Positions 32,181 through 42,764 of a stretch of 64,000 bases of DNA are shown here, one piece after another. The stretch comes from Odontocerum albicorne (taxonomy: Eukaryota; Arthropoda; Insecta; Trichoptera; Odontoceridae), in NCBI GenBank assembly GCA_949825065.1, contig OX463838.1, forward strand, positions 3,140,251 through 3,204,250. Direction: 5' to 3'. Position 1 is the first letter of the stretch, and each line of letters opens with the position of its first letter. A program made the translations under genes and the position numbers. The notes under the pieces were generated by a model that saw only the letters and a list, made by a program, of their open reading frames with translations, did not search any database and was not told the origin of the DNA.

Positions 32181-33139
32181 TTAGTTTTTAACTAAGCGTC
32201 CCATCCTATAAAGAGGATAATTTGTACCAATATCAATTTGAAGGAAAGAAGACAGCATGAGAATATGTAAGAACTACTGTAGCTCTAAATATTTAAAGAG
32301 TTTAGGACAATAAATTAAGAGATGTACCTATAAATCAATGAGGAACTGAGTGCGAGTAAGTGGGACATCTTGACGGACATCTGGACATCTTGGACAGTGG
32401 GACATCTTGTCCCTCGGACGAGGGACATTTACAATTGAAACGTGTGTTGTCATTTTAAATATAATTATGAAATAAAATATTTTATTCTGAATAAATTCAG
32501 CATGTTCAAGATTAATATAAAGTTAGTTCTTAGAAAGATTATATTTTTTTGTAGCTTGAATTTTTAAATAAAAAAGATCCTCAATTTTACCTTAAGCACT
32601 TACTTCCTTTTTGTTATTCGCTAACATGGTGTTAGGAAATCAATTGTTTCAAAGAAAATGTCAGTTAATTCCGACAATTGGGGTTGCGCTCGACCGTGGT
32701 GGGTCGGAAGAATATTGGGCTATATTAATTGCAATATCCTGTCCTTTATTGCCTCAAATCACAGCCATTGGTTATAGATCTGTATTTGTGAATTGGGTAT
32801 CATAACACGTATCTCCGATAGTTAAAGGCAAAAATACTAAATAAAATGTGCGGTTGCAGTGACCGCAAAATATGTTAGAAGCCAATTTATTGCAAATACT
32901 TAATTTGGGGAAATAACTTTGAAATACAAAATAAAAAAAATATATTTATTGATGCTTTTTAAATTCATAGAACTCCGTTTTTAACTTGGAAAATCTAAAT
33001 GATTTTTATTAAATTATGATGATTTTTAACTAACTCGTAAAGAACCACGTGATAAAGTAAAAGCGATATACTAAGAATGTTGAAATCTCTGCTTGGTCGT
33101 AGCTTGAATCCATTAATTATAGAATAAAGCTTATGTTTT
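32181..33139. other. Unassigned stretch
   Basis: 32360-32415 contains overlapping GGGACATCTTG/GACATCTGGACATC short repeats. The rest shows no coding or element ends. Confidence 0.3.
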
Positions 33140-33143
33140 TTAA

Positions 33144-33742
33144 CCCTTCCTGTCCTGTGATGTGTAACTAGTACACATTGCTTCTAAAAAATTTAATATC
33201 TCTATTAATATAATAAATACTGGGTTCAAATTTTAGGCATTCCTCCGTAATACATTTACGCGTTGAATGAAAAAATAATATTAATAATAATTAGCACTTA
33301 TCGGCCATATCGGAAATATTTTGTGAAAATCGGGAATAAATTCACTTATACACCTAACATGTGCCAGTGTGTGTTGTAGGTATATTCATTCTAAAAAAAC
33401 CGCTATGGATGAGGAAGCGACGCTATTCATGTCTCACTCTCACTCTACTTTGGTATATGGGAACGCAAGAAATAGAATCTCAGTTCGCTCGCTTCTTTTG
33501 CTTTAGTAGCTCTCGGGCATTCGTTTGTGGTGGTCGCTTCGCCCGTTTTGTGAACGCCAGCCGATGTTTTTTTTCAGCAATTAAATTTTAATTATTATGA
33601 CTTTGGACTTCAAATTTATTTAATTTAAGCGATTGGCTATGAATATTGTTATTTTTACGATTTTAAATCGCTCATTTTTTATATGTGTATTGAATACACA
33701 GGATCGGAACGCGCGGATTTTTTTAGCACAGGAAGGGAAAGG
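33144..33742 (+). mobile_element. piggyBac-like MITE, family C copy 2
   Basis: TTAA at 33140-33143 and 33743-33746. Left end CCCTTCCTGTCCTGTGATG, right end (reversed) CCTTTCCCTTCCTGTGCT. A subterminal near-palindrome ATGTGTAACTAGTACACAT follows the left TIR. 599 bp. Confidence 0.88.
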
Positions 33743-33746
33743 TTAA

Positions 33747-34130
33747 CTTGCTCTTTGAAGCAAGACAATGTGGTGCGAGATTTATGGTAGTTGGTTCCAG
33801 TGTCTGACGGCATAAACAGTAAAGAACGATGTGACAAAGAAAAAACGATGTAGCGTGAATCCATCAAGTATAAAATAAGGCATGAATAAATGAGGAGGGG
33901 TGTTGTTTGAAAAAACAGAAGACTTACGATGAAAATAAAGAAGATACAAGAAGTTTTAGAAGATATAGGAAAACGTGACATGGCCATATCTCTAAAATAG
34001 AGGAGGGTGAACATTATTGAAATTAAGAGAGCATCATAGCAAATTCTGTATTCAAGTGAAATCATCATCATAACGTAGGCAAGCAGAAATAACAGGCCTC
34101 CACTTCGTTTCATCCTGGCATACATCTCTC
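33747..34130 (-). pseudogene. Jockey/CR1-like LINE C-terminal fragment, related to family B
   Basis: In shifted minus-strand frames it matches the family B C-terminal layout (a run resembling FFLCHIVLYCLCRQTLEP aligned with the SFFTSSFTVHAVRLWNQL block). The 148-codon frame at 34125-33679 is a by-product in another frame. Abuts piggyBac-like MITE copy 2 exactly at its right TTAA. Confidence 0.45.
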
Positions 34131-34444
34131 GCTTTTGCTATGATCATATACCTCGGCATGCATACTCTTCATAAATTATATACCATATATGTTATAAAGA
34201 AACTTAAAAAAATTGTGTTATTTAATGAACACTCTGGTTAACTAGAGGCTGCAGCAGATTAAACCTGCAGATCGTCATGGAAGCTGATCTGACCATTAGA
34301 AATTTGAGTTTGCTCTGTCAATACTGTGTGCTTTCTGAAGTTAAACAGCTTGTATATAATTGTTTCCATCTACGAGATGGCAAATAATAATACTTGATTA
34401 CAAGAGAACTCCGTGGCATTGATAAGACTGCTATATTCTAAACT
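34131..34444. other. Unassigned stretch
   Basis: Nothing recognised apart from a GCTGCAGCAGATTAAACCTGCAGATC patch of short repeats near 34248. Confidence 0.3.
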
Positions 34445-34645
34445 AAGGGTTACGGATTCGCTCCTCGCCACCCCCCTGATGGGATACGGGTCAGAGAGAA
34501 CAGAGCGCCAGACTTGCATATCTAGACACACCTCATTTGCCTTTTCTATATACATACGCCTTCTCATACGACTACTACTATTTCTCTGACTTTCTACTCT
34601 TTTTATTAAAAATATCATTCACTTGATTCCACCACACTTTAGAAA
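34445..34645 (-). pseudogene. LINE family G 3' fragment
   Basis: The minus strand carries GTGGTGGAATCAAGTGAATG (the WWNQVN-like block) and the tail CTCTGTTCTCTCTGACCCG. An 82-codon minus-strand frame spans it but is a relic. Confidence 0.5.
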
Positions 34646-34667
34646 CTCGATTTGTTTAAAAAAAAAA

Positions 34668-34745
34668 CGGTATTAGTCTGGTTTCCACGTAAGTACAAAT
34701 TAATTTTTTTCTGGTTGATTTGGAAAAGATTGCGACATACAATAC
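34668..34745 (+). mobile_element. SINE body and tail fragment
   Basis: GTATTAGTCTGGTTTCC, then CTGGTTGATTTGGAAAAGAT; shares its first block with the SINE at 2288-2405 and its last with LINE family B. Confidence 0.45.
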
Positions 34746-34780
34746 AACTAGTTGCAACCCGTGAGATATTCACGGAAGTA

Positions 34781-34832
34781 AAACAAATTCTACATTTATG
34801 AAACTATATATTCATAAATGTAGAATTTGTTT
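34781..34832. repeat. Perfect 22-bp inverted repeat with 8-bp loop
   Basis: AAACAAATTCTACATTTATG plus AA, loop ACTATATA, then the exact complement. It would form a strong hairpin or cruciform. No TIR or TSD recognised around it. Confidence 0.9.
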
Positions 34833-34834
34833 AT

Positions 34835-35478
34835 ATACTCGTATATCATTTATACATCGTCCTCTTTTTTACACCGGTTCGAAAATTGTTAGCTAGGTAT
34901 TTAAAATTCGTTCAGTATATGTTCGATCTGTTCATTTATCATGGATCCACCGAGATTCAAATTTTGAATTACTTTCGGAGAGAATCAAAGTATTCCTCTC
35001 TTGCTCTCTTGTATTCAAAATTCAATTCGTATTCTTTCTTTGGCGACAACCGTTGTACGGGTTTTTGCTTATTTATATTATGATTCAAAGGCCTATCGTA
35101 TCCACGTAGCATAAGTGAGCTAATTTTTTTATTGACTGGTGGATATTGGTTCAGTCTAGCTACACATATAGAAAATGATGTTGATGATGACAACAATGAT
35201 TTAACAGGTCGGATGTCTTAGGAGTTGTACAACAATTAAGTTCGGGTGATCGGTAAGTCTCAATACTGGAGATAATTAAGCGCAGATTTGTGGCAGTCAG
35301 TATATTGGGTGTTTTGCCTTTCGGCGAAGCGAAGTTTGGAGGCGGTACGCGGTGTCGGCCCAGACTAGCGCCAATTAGTGGGGCGTAACGGCGGGAGCCG
35401 GCCCTGTCAGGTGCGTAACAGGGACAGGACAGAAGTAATATCCGTCAGACTATTTAGAACTTCAGAAATTATCATACA
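34835..35478. other. Unassigned stretch with GC-rich patch 35310-35425
   Basis: The patch (GGCGAAGCGAAGTTTGGAGG through CGGCGGGAGCCGGCCCTG) stands out from its surroundings. It is not recognisable as rRNA or tRNA and has no ORF. Confidence 0.3.
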
Positions 35479-35481
35479 TAT

Positions 35482-36050
35482 AGGGTCTTTCAAATTGAGT
35501 GCTTTTTTTCATTCTTGGGTAAAATACAGATTAGGTCGCGAACTTGCCTGGGTCTTGTGACACTTGAGAAGTGTAATGTATGGCATTTGTAAAAATGGAG
35601 CCGTATACAATACAACAATACCTTCAAATTGTTATTTTATGAAAATGGGCGTTCAGTGAAAAATGTTTTTAGAAAATATTTACGGGTTGCGTAATCGTCC
35701 ATCTGAAAGCAGTATCAATCGAATCGTTAAAACATTTCAAGGAACTGGTTCGGTGGAAGATAAAATAAGAGAAATATATAGCCGTAGCGGTCATTCACAA
35801 GAGCATGTTGATTTGGTTCGCGAAAGTGTTGCTGAAGACCAAGAAATTTCCATTAGTTGACGTTCATAACAAGTTGGACTCAGTGAATCCACAACATGGC
35901 ATATTTTACGAAAATATTTAGCTCTGAAGGCACCTAAGGTTCAAATAACACAGGAACTAAAGCCATTGGATCATGCAAAACGTCGTGTATTTGTCAATTG
36001 GGTCAAAGAACAACCAGATGAATTTAAAAAAGCGCTCAATTTGAAAGATC
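35482..36050 (+). mobile_element. DUF4817-type Tc1/mariner element, internally deleted copy 2 (keeps N-terminus)
   Basis: TIRs GGGTCTTTCAAATTGAGTGC (left) and the complement of GGATCTTTCAAATTGAGCGC (right), each next to TA. From about 35594 the frame reads MEPYTIQQYLQIVILF, then after a shift LRNRPSESSINRIVKTFQGT and GSVEDKIREIYSRSGHSQEH: the DUF4817 helix-turn-helix. This is followed by RKYLALKAPKVQITQELKPL and DHAKRRVFVNWVKEQPDEF, and then a direct jump into the right TIR. All three catalytic blocks are deleted. Complementary to the copy at 4688-5232, which keeps the C-terminus. Confidence 0.82.
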
Positions 36051-36069
36051 CTATATATATACAAACCGT

Positions 36070-36165
36070 CACGCCGTTTCTCTGTTTGGTGTCGGCAGAG
36101 GAGATAGAGTGACAGATTTTCCAATCTCAACACATATTTTGCCTTTTCCACTTCAAGGAATACTT
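36070..36165 (-). pseudogene. LINE family G extreme 3' end
   Basis: Antisense tail: GTCGGCAGAGGAGATAGAG, then CCAATCTCAACACATA. Short and non-coding. Confidence 0.5.
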
Positions 36166-36960
36166 TGTCATGGGCGAGTAATGTATACATATTGCTTTCA
36201 GAGATCCGTGATCATAACTTATTTTGTCTCGACCGATGTTGTCCATGGGAACACAGACATTTTTTTCCTTGCATCAGAGCGCGCATAAGGGCGCCTCGGC
36301 TCTCCATGGGTGTACCCAAACTATCGGACTACCTAATTTATCTCTAGTCATGGAAGCTTTAATGTTGATTTCTTCAGCTTCAATATTGTCCCTTTGTCCT
36401 GTCGTAATTTTGCGACTATCTGGATCACAGATGATGAAGAATCTAAATTTAAAAAATCAAAGTGCAGTAATAAAGGCAAATATCAATTAAATTTTCTCTC
36501 AAACGTAAACTGAAATTCGTGTCGAATGCATTTAAATAAAATAATTGAGGTTTTACTTATGATATACCTGTAGTCTAGTTCGGACCCAATCAATGTGTTG
36601 TTATAGTAGACCGCAGATATCAGCAAACGGACCGAGAGCGCTAACAAAGTTAGTGCGCCCGCCCCCCAATTCGCTCGCGGGCGCTCTCATGCGCTCTCTT
36701 GCGCCCGCGCCACGCTAATAACAGGGTGCAAATTAATGTTGCGCTAAATTTGATTTGATTTTAATTACTTTTTCTGTTGGTACAATTTCATTGGCGACTT
36801 TGTAGCTATTACACCTGTATTTTCAGACATCCGAGGACGTAAATTACGCATTTTATTTTATTACCTAACAACCTTTCACGGTTTGACTTACTGCTTTTCA
36901 TTTTTACAATGTAGAATAAGTAATTAAATGTAAGTCATTGTGATATATAAGTGTGAAGGA
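36166..36960. other. Unassigned stretch with GC-rich patch 36600-36720
   Basis: The patch is rich in GCGCTC/GAGCGC motifs on both strands (AGCGCTAACAAAGTTAGTGC is a near-palindrome). No ORF or element ends recognised. Confidence 0.3.
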
Positions 36961-36984
36961 TAAATAAATTAAATGCGATGTATG

Positions 36985-37530
36985 GGTGAGTAATAAAATA
37001 TATGAGCTAGTTGAAGAATTCTGCTATTTAGGTAGTATTTCTCAGATGGTGGAAGAGTTAAGGTAGTATTTCTCAGATGGTGGAGGAGTTAAAGTAGTAT
37101 TTCTCAGATGGTGGAAGAGTTAAGGTAGTATTTCTCAGATGGTGGAAGAGTTAAGGTAGTATTTTTCAGATGGTGGTAGAGTTAAGGTAGTATTTCTCAG
37201 ATGGTGGAAGAGTTAAGGTAGTATTTCTCAGATGGTGGAAGAGTTAAGGTAGTATATCTTAGATGGTTGTAAGTTTACCGTTCCTATGACAAGGAAGTCA
37301 GAGCATTAGGAATGTCATGGAGGGAGATTACCAACACCGCCCAAAACCGCTCTGAATGGAGAAGACTGGTGGCCTTCCTATGCTCCATTGTGGATCTTTA
37401 AAAGAGGGGTGAAAATTTATCTCAGATGGTGGAAGAGTTAAGGTAGTATTTCTCAGATGGTGGAAGAGTTAAGAGGGATATTCAACGGCGTCCAGTGATA
37501 GGAAAAAACAGTATTTTGTTGCCAACTTTG
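36985..37530 (+). pseudogene. RTE LINE fragment with internal minisatellite
   Basis: 36998-37060 reads VEEFCYLGSISQMVEEL, the RTE block just after the catalytic core. The 31 bp encoding its end is then tandemly repeated (next entry). After the array the frame resumes as RDIQRRPVIGKN (37466-37505). The family form is YLGS.IS.DG....DI..RI, so the array sits inside a former coding sequence. Confidence 0.72.
37031..37480. repeat. 31-bp minisatellite (about 9 copies) interrupted by another LINE fragment
   Basis: Unit GGTAGTATTTCTCAGATGGT plus GGAAGAGTTAA. About 7.5 copies at 37031-37262 and 1.7 copies at 37419-37471. Between them, 37263-37418 is a different RTE C-terminus, reading RALGMSWREITNTAQNRSEW and RRLVAFLCSIVDL. 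Confidence 0.9.
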
Positions 37531-37539
37531 TTTTATGTG

Positions 37540-37764
37540 AATGAAACGTGTTAGATTGTTTGGGCATGTGGAACGAATGAATCAAGAAATACTTATAAAA
37601 CAAATATATAGTACTAATGTGAGTAAAAGACGTGACAGAGGAAGATCAAGGAAGGCGTGATTGGATCAAGTGAATTTTATTTTGATAGAAGGAAAAAAAA
37701 GAAATAAGAGAAATCGTAACAGCTGTGAGAGTAGGTCTATGGATGTGAAAGAAGCGAAATAATA
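37540..37764 (+). pseudogene. LINE family G 3' part, left of the mariner insertion
   Basis: Reads RLFGHVERMNQEILIKQIYS, then SKRRDRGRSRKA and LDQVNFILIEG. Interrupted at the TA at 37763-37764. The continuation is at 39052-39145. Confidence 0.75.
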
Positions 37765-39051
37765 GGTTAGTCAAAACGTTTTGAAAGCGACATCTATTGA
37801 GCAGTAGAAAAACCAAAATTTCTACGCTATTTTAATATTTCATCTTTCATAAGAACGTATTCAAAATTTCATTTCGATCTGTCAATTCATTCTTTGTTTA
37901 CAAGCCATTTGAAGTTGACGTGTCAGTGTATTTTTTAACAATGGAAAAATCCGAATATCGTGCAGTGATTAAATTCTTTGTTTTGGAAGGTTTATCGGCT
38001 ACTGAAATCCATGCAAAGATGTTGAAAGTATTAAAGGAGTCTTTTCCTTCATTTCCAACCGTTCACCGATGGGTTTTGGAGTTTAAGGGTGGCCGTACAA
38101 GCGTTGAAGACGATCCACGCTCAGGACGTCCAAAAAGTGCATCAACACCAAAAATCATAGCGAAAATACAGGATATGGTTTTGGAAGATCATCGATCGAC
38201 TGTGGATGTGATAGCTGACACCATAGGCATCTCACATGGAACAACATGGCATATTTTGGCTGAAGTTTTGGGTTTCAAAAAACTGTGTGCACAATGGGTG
38301 CCGCATTTGCTAACAATGCAACAAAAACACGTTCGAATGCGACTTTCTGAGCAACATTTGGAGCAATTTCGAAAGGATAAAAAGGATTTTCTGCGTCGAT
38401 TCATCACTATGGATAAGACTTGGGTCTTCCACTATGATCCTGAATCAAAACAAAAGGCTAAGGAGTGGTGTGAACCAGGCACTTTGGCTCCGAAGCGAGT
38501 TCGTGTCCAGAAATCGGCCAAGAAGGTGTTAGCGTCAGTTTTTTGGGATGCAAAAGGAATTTTATTGATAGATTATCTCCAAACTGGTAAGACAATCAAC
38601 TCTGATTATTATTGTAACCTTTTGGACCAGTTGGATGAAAAAAATTGTGAAAAAAGACCCGGTTTGCAGAAGAAAAAAATCATTTTTCATCAAGACAATG
38701 CACCTGCTCACACAGGTCAAAAAACCATCGCGAAAATCAGTGAATTGGGGTACGAATTGTTGCAGCATCCACCCTATTCGCCAGATTTAGCTCCCTCTGA
38801 CTTCTGGCTGTTCTCACACCTCAAAAAATTCCTTCGTGGAAAGCATTTTTTATCAAACGAAGAGGTTATAGCCGTCGTAGAGGAGTATTTTGCAGGCCTT
38901 CCAGAAACTCACTTCCGTGATGGGACAACAAAGTTGGAAGATCGTTGGACCAAGTGTATTGATCTTATGGGAGACTATACTGAGCAATAAAAGGGATTTC
39001 CCCCAAAAAAAATTTATTTCCATTTCCGCTTTCAAAACGTTTTGACTAACC
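37765..39051 (+). mobile_element. Complete mariner transposon, 1287 bp
   Basis: Perfect 25-bp TIRs starting GGTTAGTCAAAACGTTTTGA (37765-37789 and the complement at 39027-39051), flanked by TA at 37763-37764 and 39052-39053. Contains one uninterrupted transposase gene. Size, TA target and TIR length are typical of mariner. It splits a LINE family G tail, so it is younger than that insertion. Confidence 0.97.
37941..38990 (+). CDS. Mariner transposase (D,D34D), intact 349-residue ORF
   Basis: Cuts the element out at its TIRs and inserts it at TA dinucleotides; acts in the nucleus as a dimer (known of the family). The ATG at 37941 gives MEKSEYRAVIKFF, the usual start; an in-frame GTG at 37920 lies upstream but is unlikely. 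Domains: paired helix-turn-helix DNA-binding region about residues 5-110 (FPTVHRWVLEFKGGRTSVED, DPRSGRPKSAS, IADTIGISHGT), linker WVPHL at 119-123, then an RNase H-like catalytic core. The core has Asp158 in TMDKTWVFHYDPES, Asp252 in FHQDNAPAHTG and Asp287 in PYSPDLAPSDFWLF, with 34 residues between the last two: D,D34D. Length matches known mariners (about 345-350). AATAAA at 38986-38991 overlaps the stop codon. No internal stop or frameshift was found, so it could still be functional; subfamily not assigned. Confidence 0.97.
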   Translation: MEKSEYRAVIKFFVLEGLSATEIHAKMLKVLKESFPSFPTVHRWVLEFKGGRTSVEDDPRSGRPKSASTPKIIAKIQDMVLEDHRSTVDVIADTIGISHGTTWHILAEVLGFKKLCAQWVPHLLTMQQKHVRMRLSEQHLEQFRKDKKDFLRRFITMDKTWVFHYDPESKQKAKEWCEPGTLAPKRVRVQKSAKKVLASVFWDAKGILLIDYLQTGKTINSDYYCNLLDQLDEKNCEKRPGLQKKKIIFHQDNAPAHTGQKTIAKISELGYELLQHPPYSPDLAPSDFWLFSHLKKFLRGKHFLSNEEVIAVVEEYFAGLPETHFRDGTTKLEDRWTKCIDLMGDYTEQ

Positions 39052-39145
39052 TAGTATGTATGTCGAAGTAGAAAAATCTGGAGTCCTGTTCTCTCTGCCT
39101 ACCATAGACGAGAAGCGGTGTGATGCTATGTATGTATATATGACG
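39052..39145 (+). pseudogene. LINE family G tail, right of the mariner insertion
   Basis: Continues the tail: GTCGAAGTAGAAAAATCTGG, then CTCTCTGCCTACCATAGACG and GTGTGATGCTATGTATGTA. Matches the layout of 19880-19965, confirming that the mariner interrupted this copy. Confidence 0.75.
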
Positions 39146-39748
39146 TGAATATATTATTTTATAGCAACCTTTTTTGTTTCATGCTGCAGTTTTTACCCCC
39201 CATTCAGTCTATGGTAAATAATATAACAAAGAACTTTAACAAAAAAGATGTATATTTTTCATATATACAAATAACACATTGTAAAGTTTCGAACAAATTA
39301 AGGTTCCTTTGATTTTTAATGACCTGCATTTTTCAAAAGTGAGCCTAATAAAAAATTAAGTATTCTCGGCTGGTTAACACTAATTATAAAGTATTTAAAA
39401 AAGATTTGTTCCACAATAAACGAGGTAGGGTGCAATTAATATAGAAACACACACCTAATTCTTTATGCTGGTGAATCATTCTTGAGAAGGCTCTTCGTTC
39501 CCGGAAGGCCGCCGGCAGAATCCTGCCGAATCCGGGCGACCTCATGGTCTGCTACCTTCGAACCGTCAAACTCGTTTTCCTCTGGCACTGAGATCATAAT
39601 TAAAAACTAATTATAAAACACTCGAAACAAGTTCGCGAGAAATAGGCAACTTACCTACCTCAAGAAACTATTTTATCAATTTACCTGGCATTTTATTGCA
39701 CAAAAAAACATGCTTGGATTTATTGACATGCAGCAATCTATTACAACC
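39146..39748. other. Unassigned stretch, GC patch at 39485-39595
   Basis: The patch contains GGAAGGCCGCCGGCAGAATC and CGAATCCGGGCGACCTC; not identified. No ORF. Confidence 0.3.
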
Positions 39749-40398
39749 AATACGACGTGAGTTTGCTAGTTGAGAAGTTACAAAGGTTTTAGATACGACA
39801 TGAGTTCGCTAGTTGAGAAGTTACAAAGATTTTAGATACGACATGAGTTTGCTAGTTGAGAAGTTACAAAGGTTTTAGATACGACATGAGTTTGCTAGTT
39901 GAGAAGTTACAAAGATTTTAGATACGACATGAGTTTGCTAGTTGAGAAGTTACAAAGATTTTTGATACGACATGAGTTTGCTAGTTGAGAAATTACAAAG
40001 ATTTTAGATACGACATGAGTTTGCTAGTTGAGAAGTTACAAAGATTTTAGATACGACATGAGTTTGCTAGTTGAGAAGTTACAAAGATTTTAGATACGAC
40101 ATGAGTTTGCTAGTTGAGAAGTTACAAAGGTTTTAGATACGATATGAGTTTGCTAGTTGAGAAGTTACAAAGATTTTAGATACGACATGAGTTTGCTAGT
40201 TGGGAAGTTACAAAGATTTTTTAGATACGACATGAGTTTGCTAGTTGAGAAGTTACAAAGATTTTAGATACGAAATGAGTTTGCTAGTTGAGAAGTTACA
40301 AAGATTTTAGATACGACATGAGTTTGCTGGTTGAGAAGTAACAAAGATTTTAGATACGACATGAGTTGGCTAATTGAGAAGTTACAAAGATTTTAGAT
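39749..40398. repeat. Minisatellite, 43-bp unit x 15
   Basis: Unit GATACGACATGAGTTTGCTA, then GTTGAGAAGTTACAAAG and ATTTTA. About 15 units with few substitutions and a 2-bp insertion near 40218. Confidence 0.95.
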
Positions 40399-40840
40399 TA
40401 CACTTTTCTATCACCATTCCTCTGGATCCCCATGCAACAACATTCTTAAATCTTTTTCTTCACATCTTTTATAAAATTTACTTATCAGATTTTGTAGAGT
40501 TCTCGCAAAATATAGAGACCTTCGGGTATAGGATGGTTCAAAAGTAGATTTAGTAAAATATATGTATTTTTTAATTTACATAATTAAAAAATAAAATATC
40601 TCTATTATTAAAAAATATTTGTTTAACGATTCACTGCGTCATAAAACAACTATTGTAGGTAAGTAATGTATAATTATAGTGATTTATGTTTAAAATTCTT
40701 ATGTCATATCAATGTAATTTAATTATTTGTAACTGCCTACTTACTATATTTTTTTATATTCACAGTAATTTTCTATTACATGATTAACACTTATGGTTTA
40801 TGTATTAATTACAGGAATTCAGTTTGTTCTCCTCTAATAT
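40399..40840. other. Unassigned AT-rich stretch
   Basis: Nothing recognised. Confidence 0.3.
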
Positions 40841-41155
40841 ATTCGTTCCCATTTACAGAAGTAGAGTGAGAGTGAGACGTGAATAGCGTCGCTTCCTCAC
40901 CCATAGTGTTTTTTTAGAATGAATATACCTACGTCGCACACTGGCACACGTTTGATTGCATTGGTGAATTTAATATCGATTTTTACAAAATATCTCTGGT
41001 ATGGCCAATAAGTGCTAATTATTATTATTATTATTTTTTCATTCAATGCGTCAATTTGTAAAATAAAATCTGAATCCAGTATTTATTATATTTATAGAGA
41101 TATTAACGTTTTTTGAAGAAATGTATACAAGTTACACATCACAGGGAATGAAGGG
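40841..41155 (-). mobile_element. piggyBac-like MITE, family C copy 3 (half)
   Basis: Right end (minus-strand 5' end) is complete at the TTAA of 41156-41159, with TIR CCCTTCATTCCCTGTGATG. The other half is missing beyond the CGTTCCC at 40844. Confidence 0.8.
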
Positions 41156-41159
41156 TTAA

Positions 41160-42359
41160 AAAAGAAAAAGAAGAATATGAACACTCGTTATCAAACATTT
41201 TTTGTGATACTGTGAATTATAACTAGCTGTTAAAATATAATAACAACATTTTTTTTTACCAAAAAACAAATATTTACAATATTTAAATAATAAAAAAAAG
41301 TATAACAGTAAATTACGTTGTTATTTCAATAATAATATTAACCCCTGCTACACGTGTTTTATTTCCTTTTCCGAGGTTCTGTTCAAGCGAAATTATCCTT
41401 ATTGGTTATGAGAGCAGTGCTTAGGTTAGACTGGTGTCATTTTACTATGGATAGAGTTTATCCGAATTGACATCCTGTCCCAAGGCATTCCTTAGGGATC
41501 ACTATGCCTGAAGAGAGTTTTGTGACAGGAGTTAGAAACACGTGTCGCGGAGATTGATGGAATTAGTAGAATAACAAAGCCGAAATAATATTCTAATTTG
41601 GAGTTCTACAAAGTTAAATCCGAAACCGTTAACATTAAAAATGTGTTTTTAAAATTATTCTAAACATTGATATTGAGTGACTGTGGTGGTCTTAAAATTA
41701 TTAAAAGGTTTTGTTTTGTATAGGGGTTGTTTTACCCTCAAAACGTCACACCCTGTTTTAAATTGAGATAGTAACAAAATGGTAGCAAATTTATATGTCC
41801 TCCTTTAAATTTATGTCATCCTTGCGCCACCCATATCGCAATAAATAGCAAACAAATAAACAAACAAACAGCATTGTCGCCAAAAAGATGTTATCTGCCA
41901 TCAGAAGCCACACATAAATTAAGGCAGCGGGGGTAAAATATTCCTTGGGACATAAATTTTCAAGATGTTAAAATTCTATTCATGAGACGGATTTAAAAAG
42001 GTAACGAAAAATAACAGAGGAATTAAAAACATGTTAAAAAATAGAGCTATTGGTTTGATTTTATTTCAATTTAAATACATAATAATAATTAATTTTTAAA
42101 TCGTATAAATATGTAAAAAAAAAATGGGGAAGATGGGGAGAGACCAAATCTCCCTACTTTTCTTACAGGCATACAACGTCTGCCATTTAAATTATGAATG
42201 TAATATTGAAAAATATTGTTATGTTTTACTGTTTTTAACAATACATATTTTTTTTTATAATTATTATTCTAGTTACGTTGTAAACTGTATAATCTGACGG
42301 ATTAGATGCTCAGTGACAACATCTTCTTTTAATCAACAAGAACTATATCAACGACTTTC
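41160..42359. other. Unassigned stretch
   Basis: 41845-41875 has a CAATAAATAGCAAACAAATA tail-like run that could be a LINE 3' end. No coding similarity elsewhere. Confidence 0.3.
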
Positions 42360-42470
42360 TAAGTGAAAATCATACTGAATGCCATTTTTCTGGTACCAAC
42401 GAGAACCAAACCAGTAACTCCTAGATTGGAAGAATGACGTATTACCAACTAGGTCACGGAGGTATTTTTT
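42360..42470 (-). mobile_element. tRNA-headed SINE, copy (minus strand)
   Basis: On plus: TCTGGTACCAACGAGAACC, then CCAGTAACTCCTAGATTGG, ending CTAGGTCACGGAGGT. Read reversed, the A-box-like CCTAGTTGGTAATACG precedes the B-box-like region. Shares layout with 45635-45830. Confidence 0.5.
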
Positions 42471-42764
42471 AAATGATTTGATAAATAACCATGAAATAGG
42501 GTGTGGGCTGAAAAACATCTGGTGTCCCCGTGACTGGGTTCGCCCTATATTGGTGGGGTGTATCTTGCCCGAGGAGATGTTATTAGATGAGCCCAGACCT
42601 TTTGATAGCTTCTGTATTTAATGTATTATCTGCAACTTATGTGTTATAGAATTGTTATTTAATTATACTTTGCACATACTATGTTGCTGTCAATAAACCT
42701 ATATTTATTTATTTTATTAAATACCGAAAAAATATTAAAAACATGTATAATTGGAGAGTACCTG
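42471..42764. other. Possible LINE 3' UTR (tail TTTATTTATTTTATT)
   Basis: A GC-richer segment (42495-42600) is followed by CAATAAACCTATATTTATTT at 42690, which looks like a poly(A) signal and a short-repeat tail. Family not assigned. Confidence 0.35.

Noticed and set aside
33679..34125. 148-codon minus-strand frame with hydrophobic stretches, looking like a small membrane protein
   Set aside because: It overlaps the end of a MITE and a decayed LINE C-terminus in another frame.
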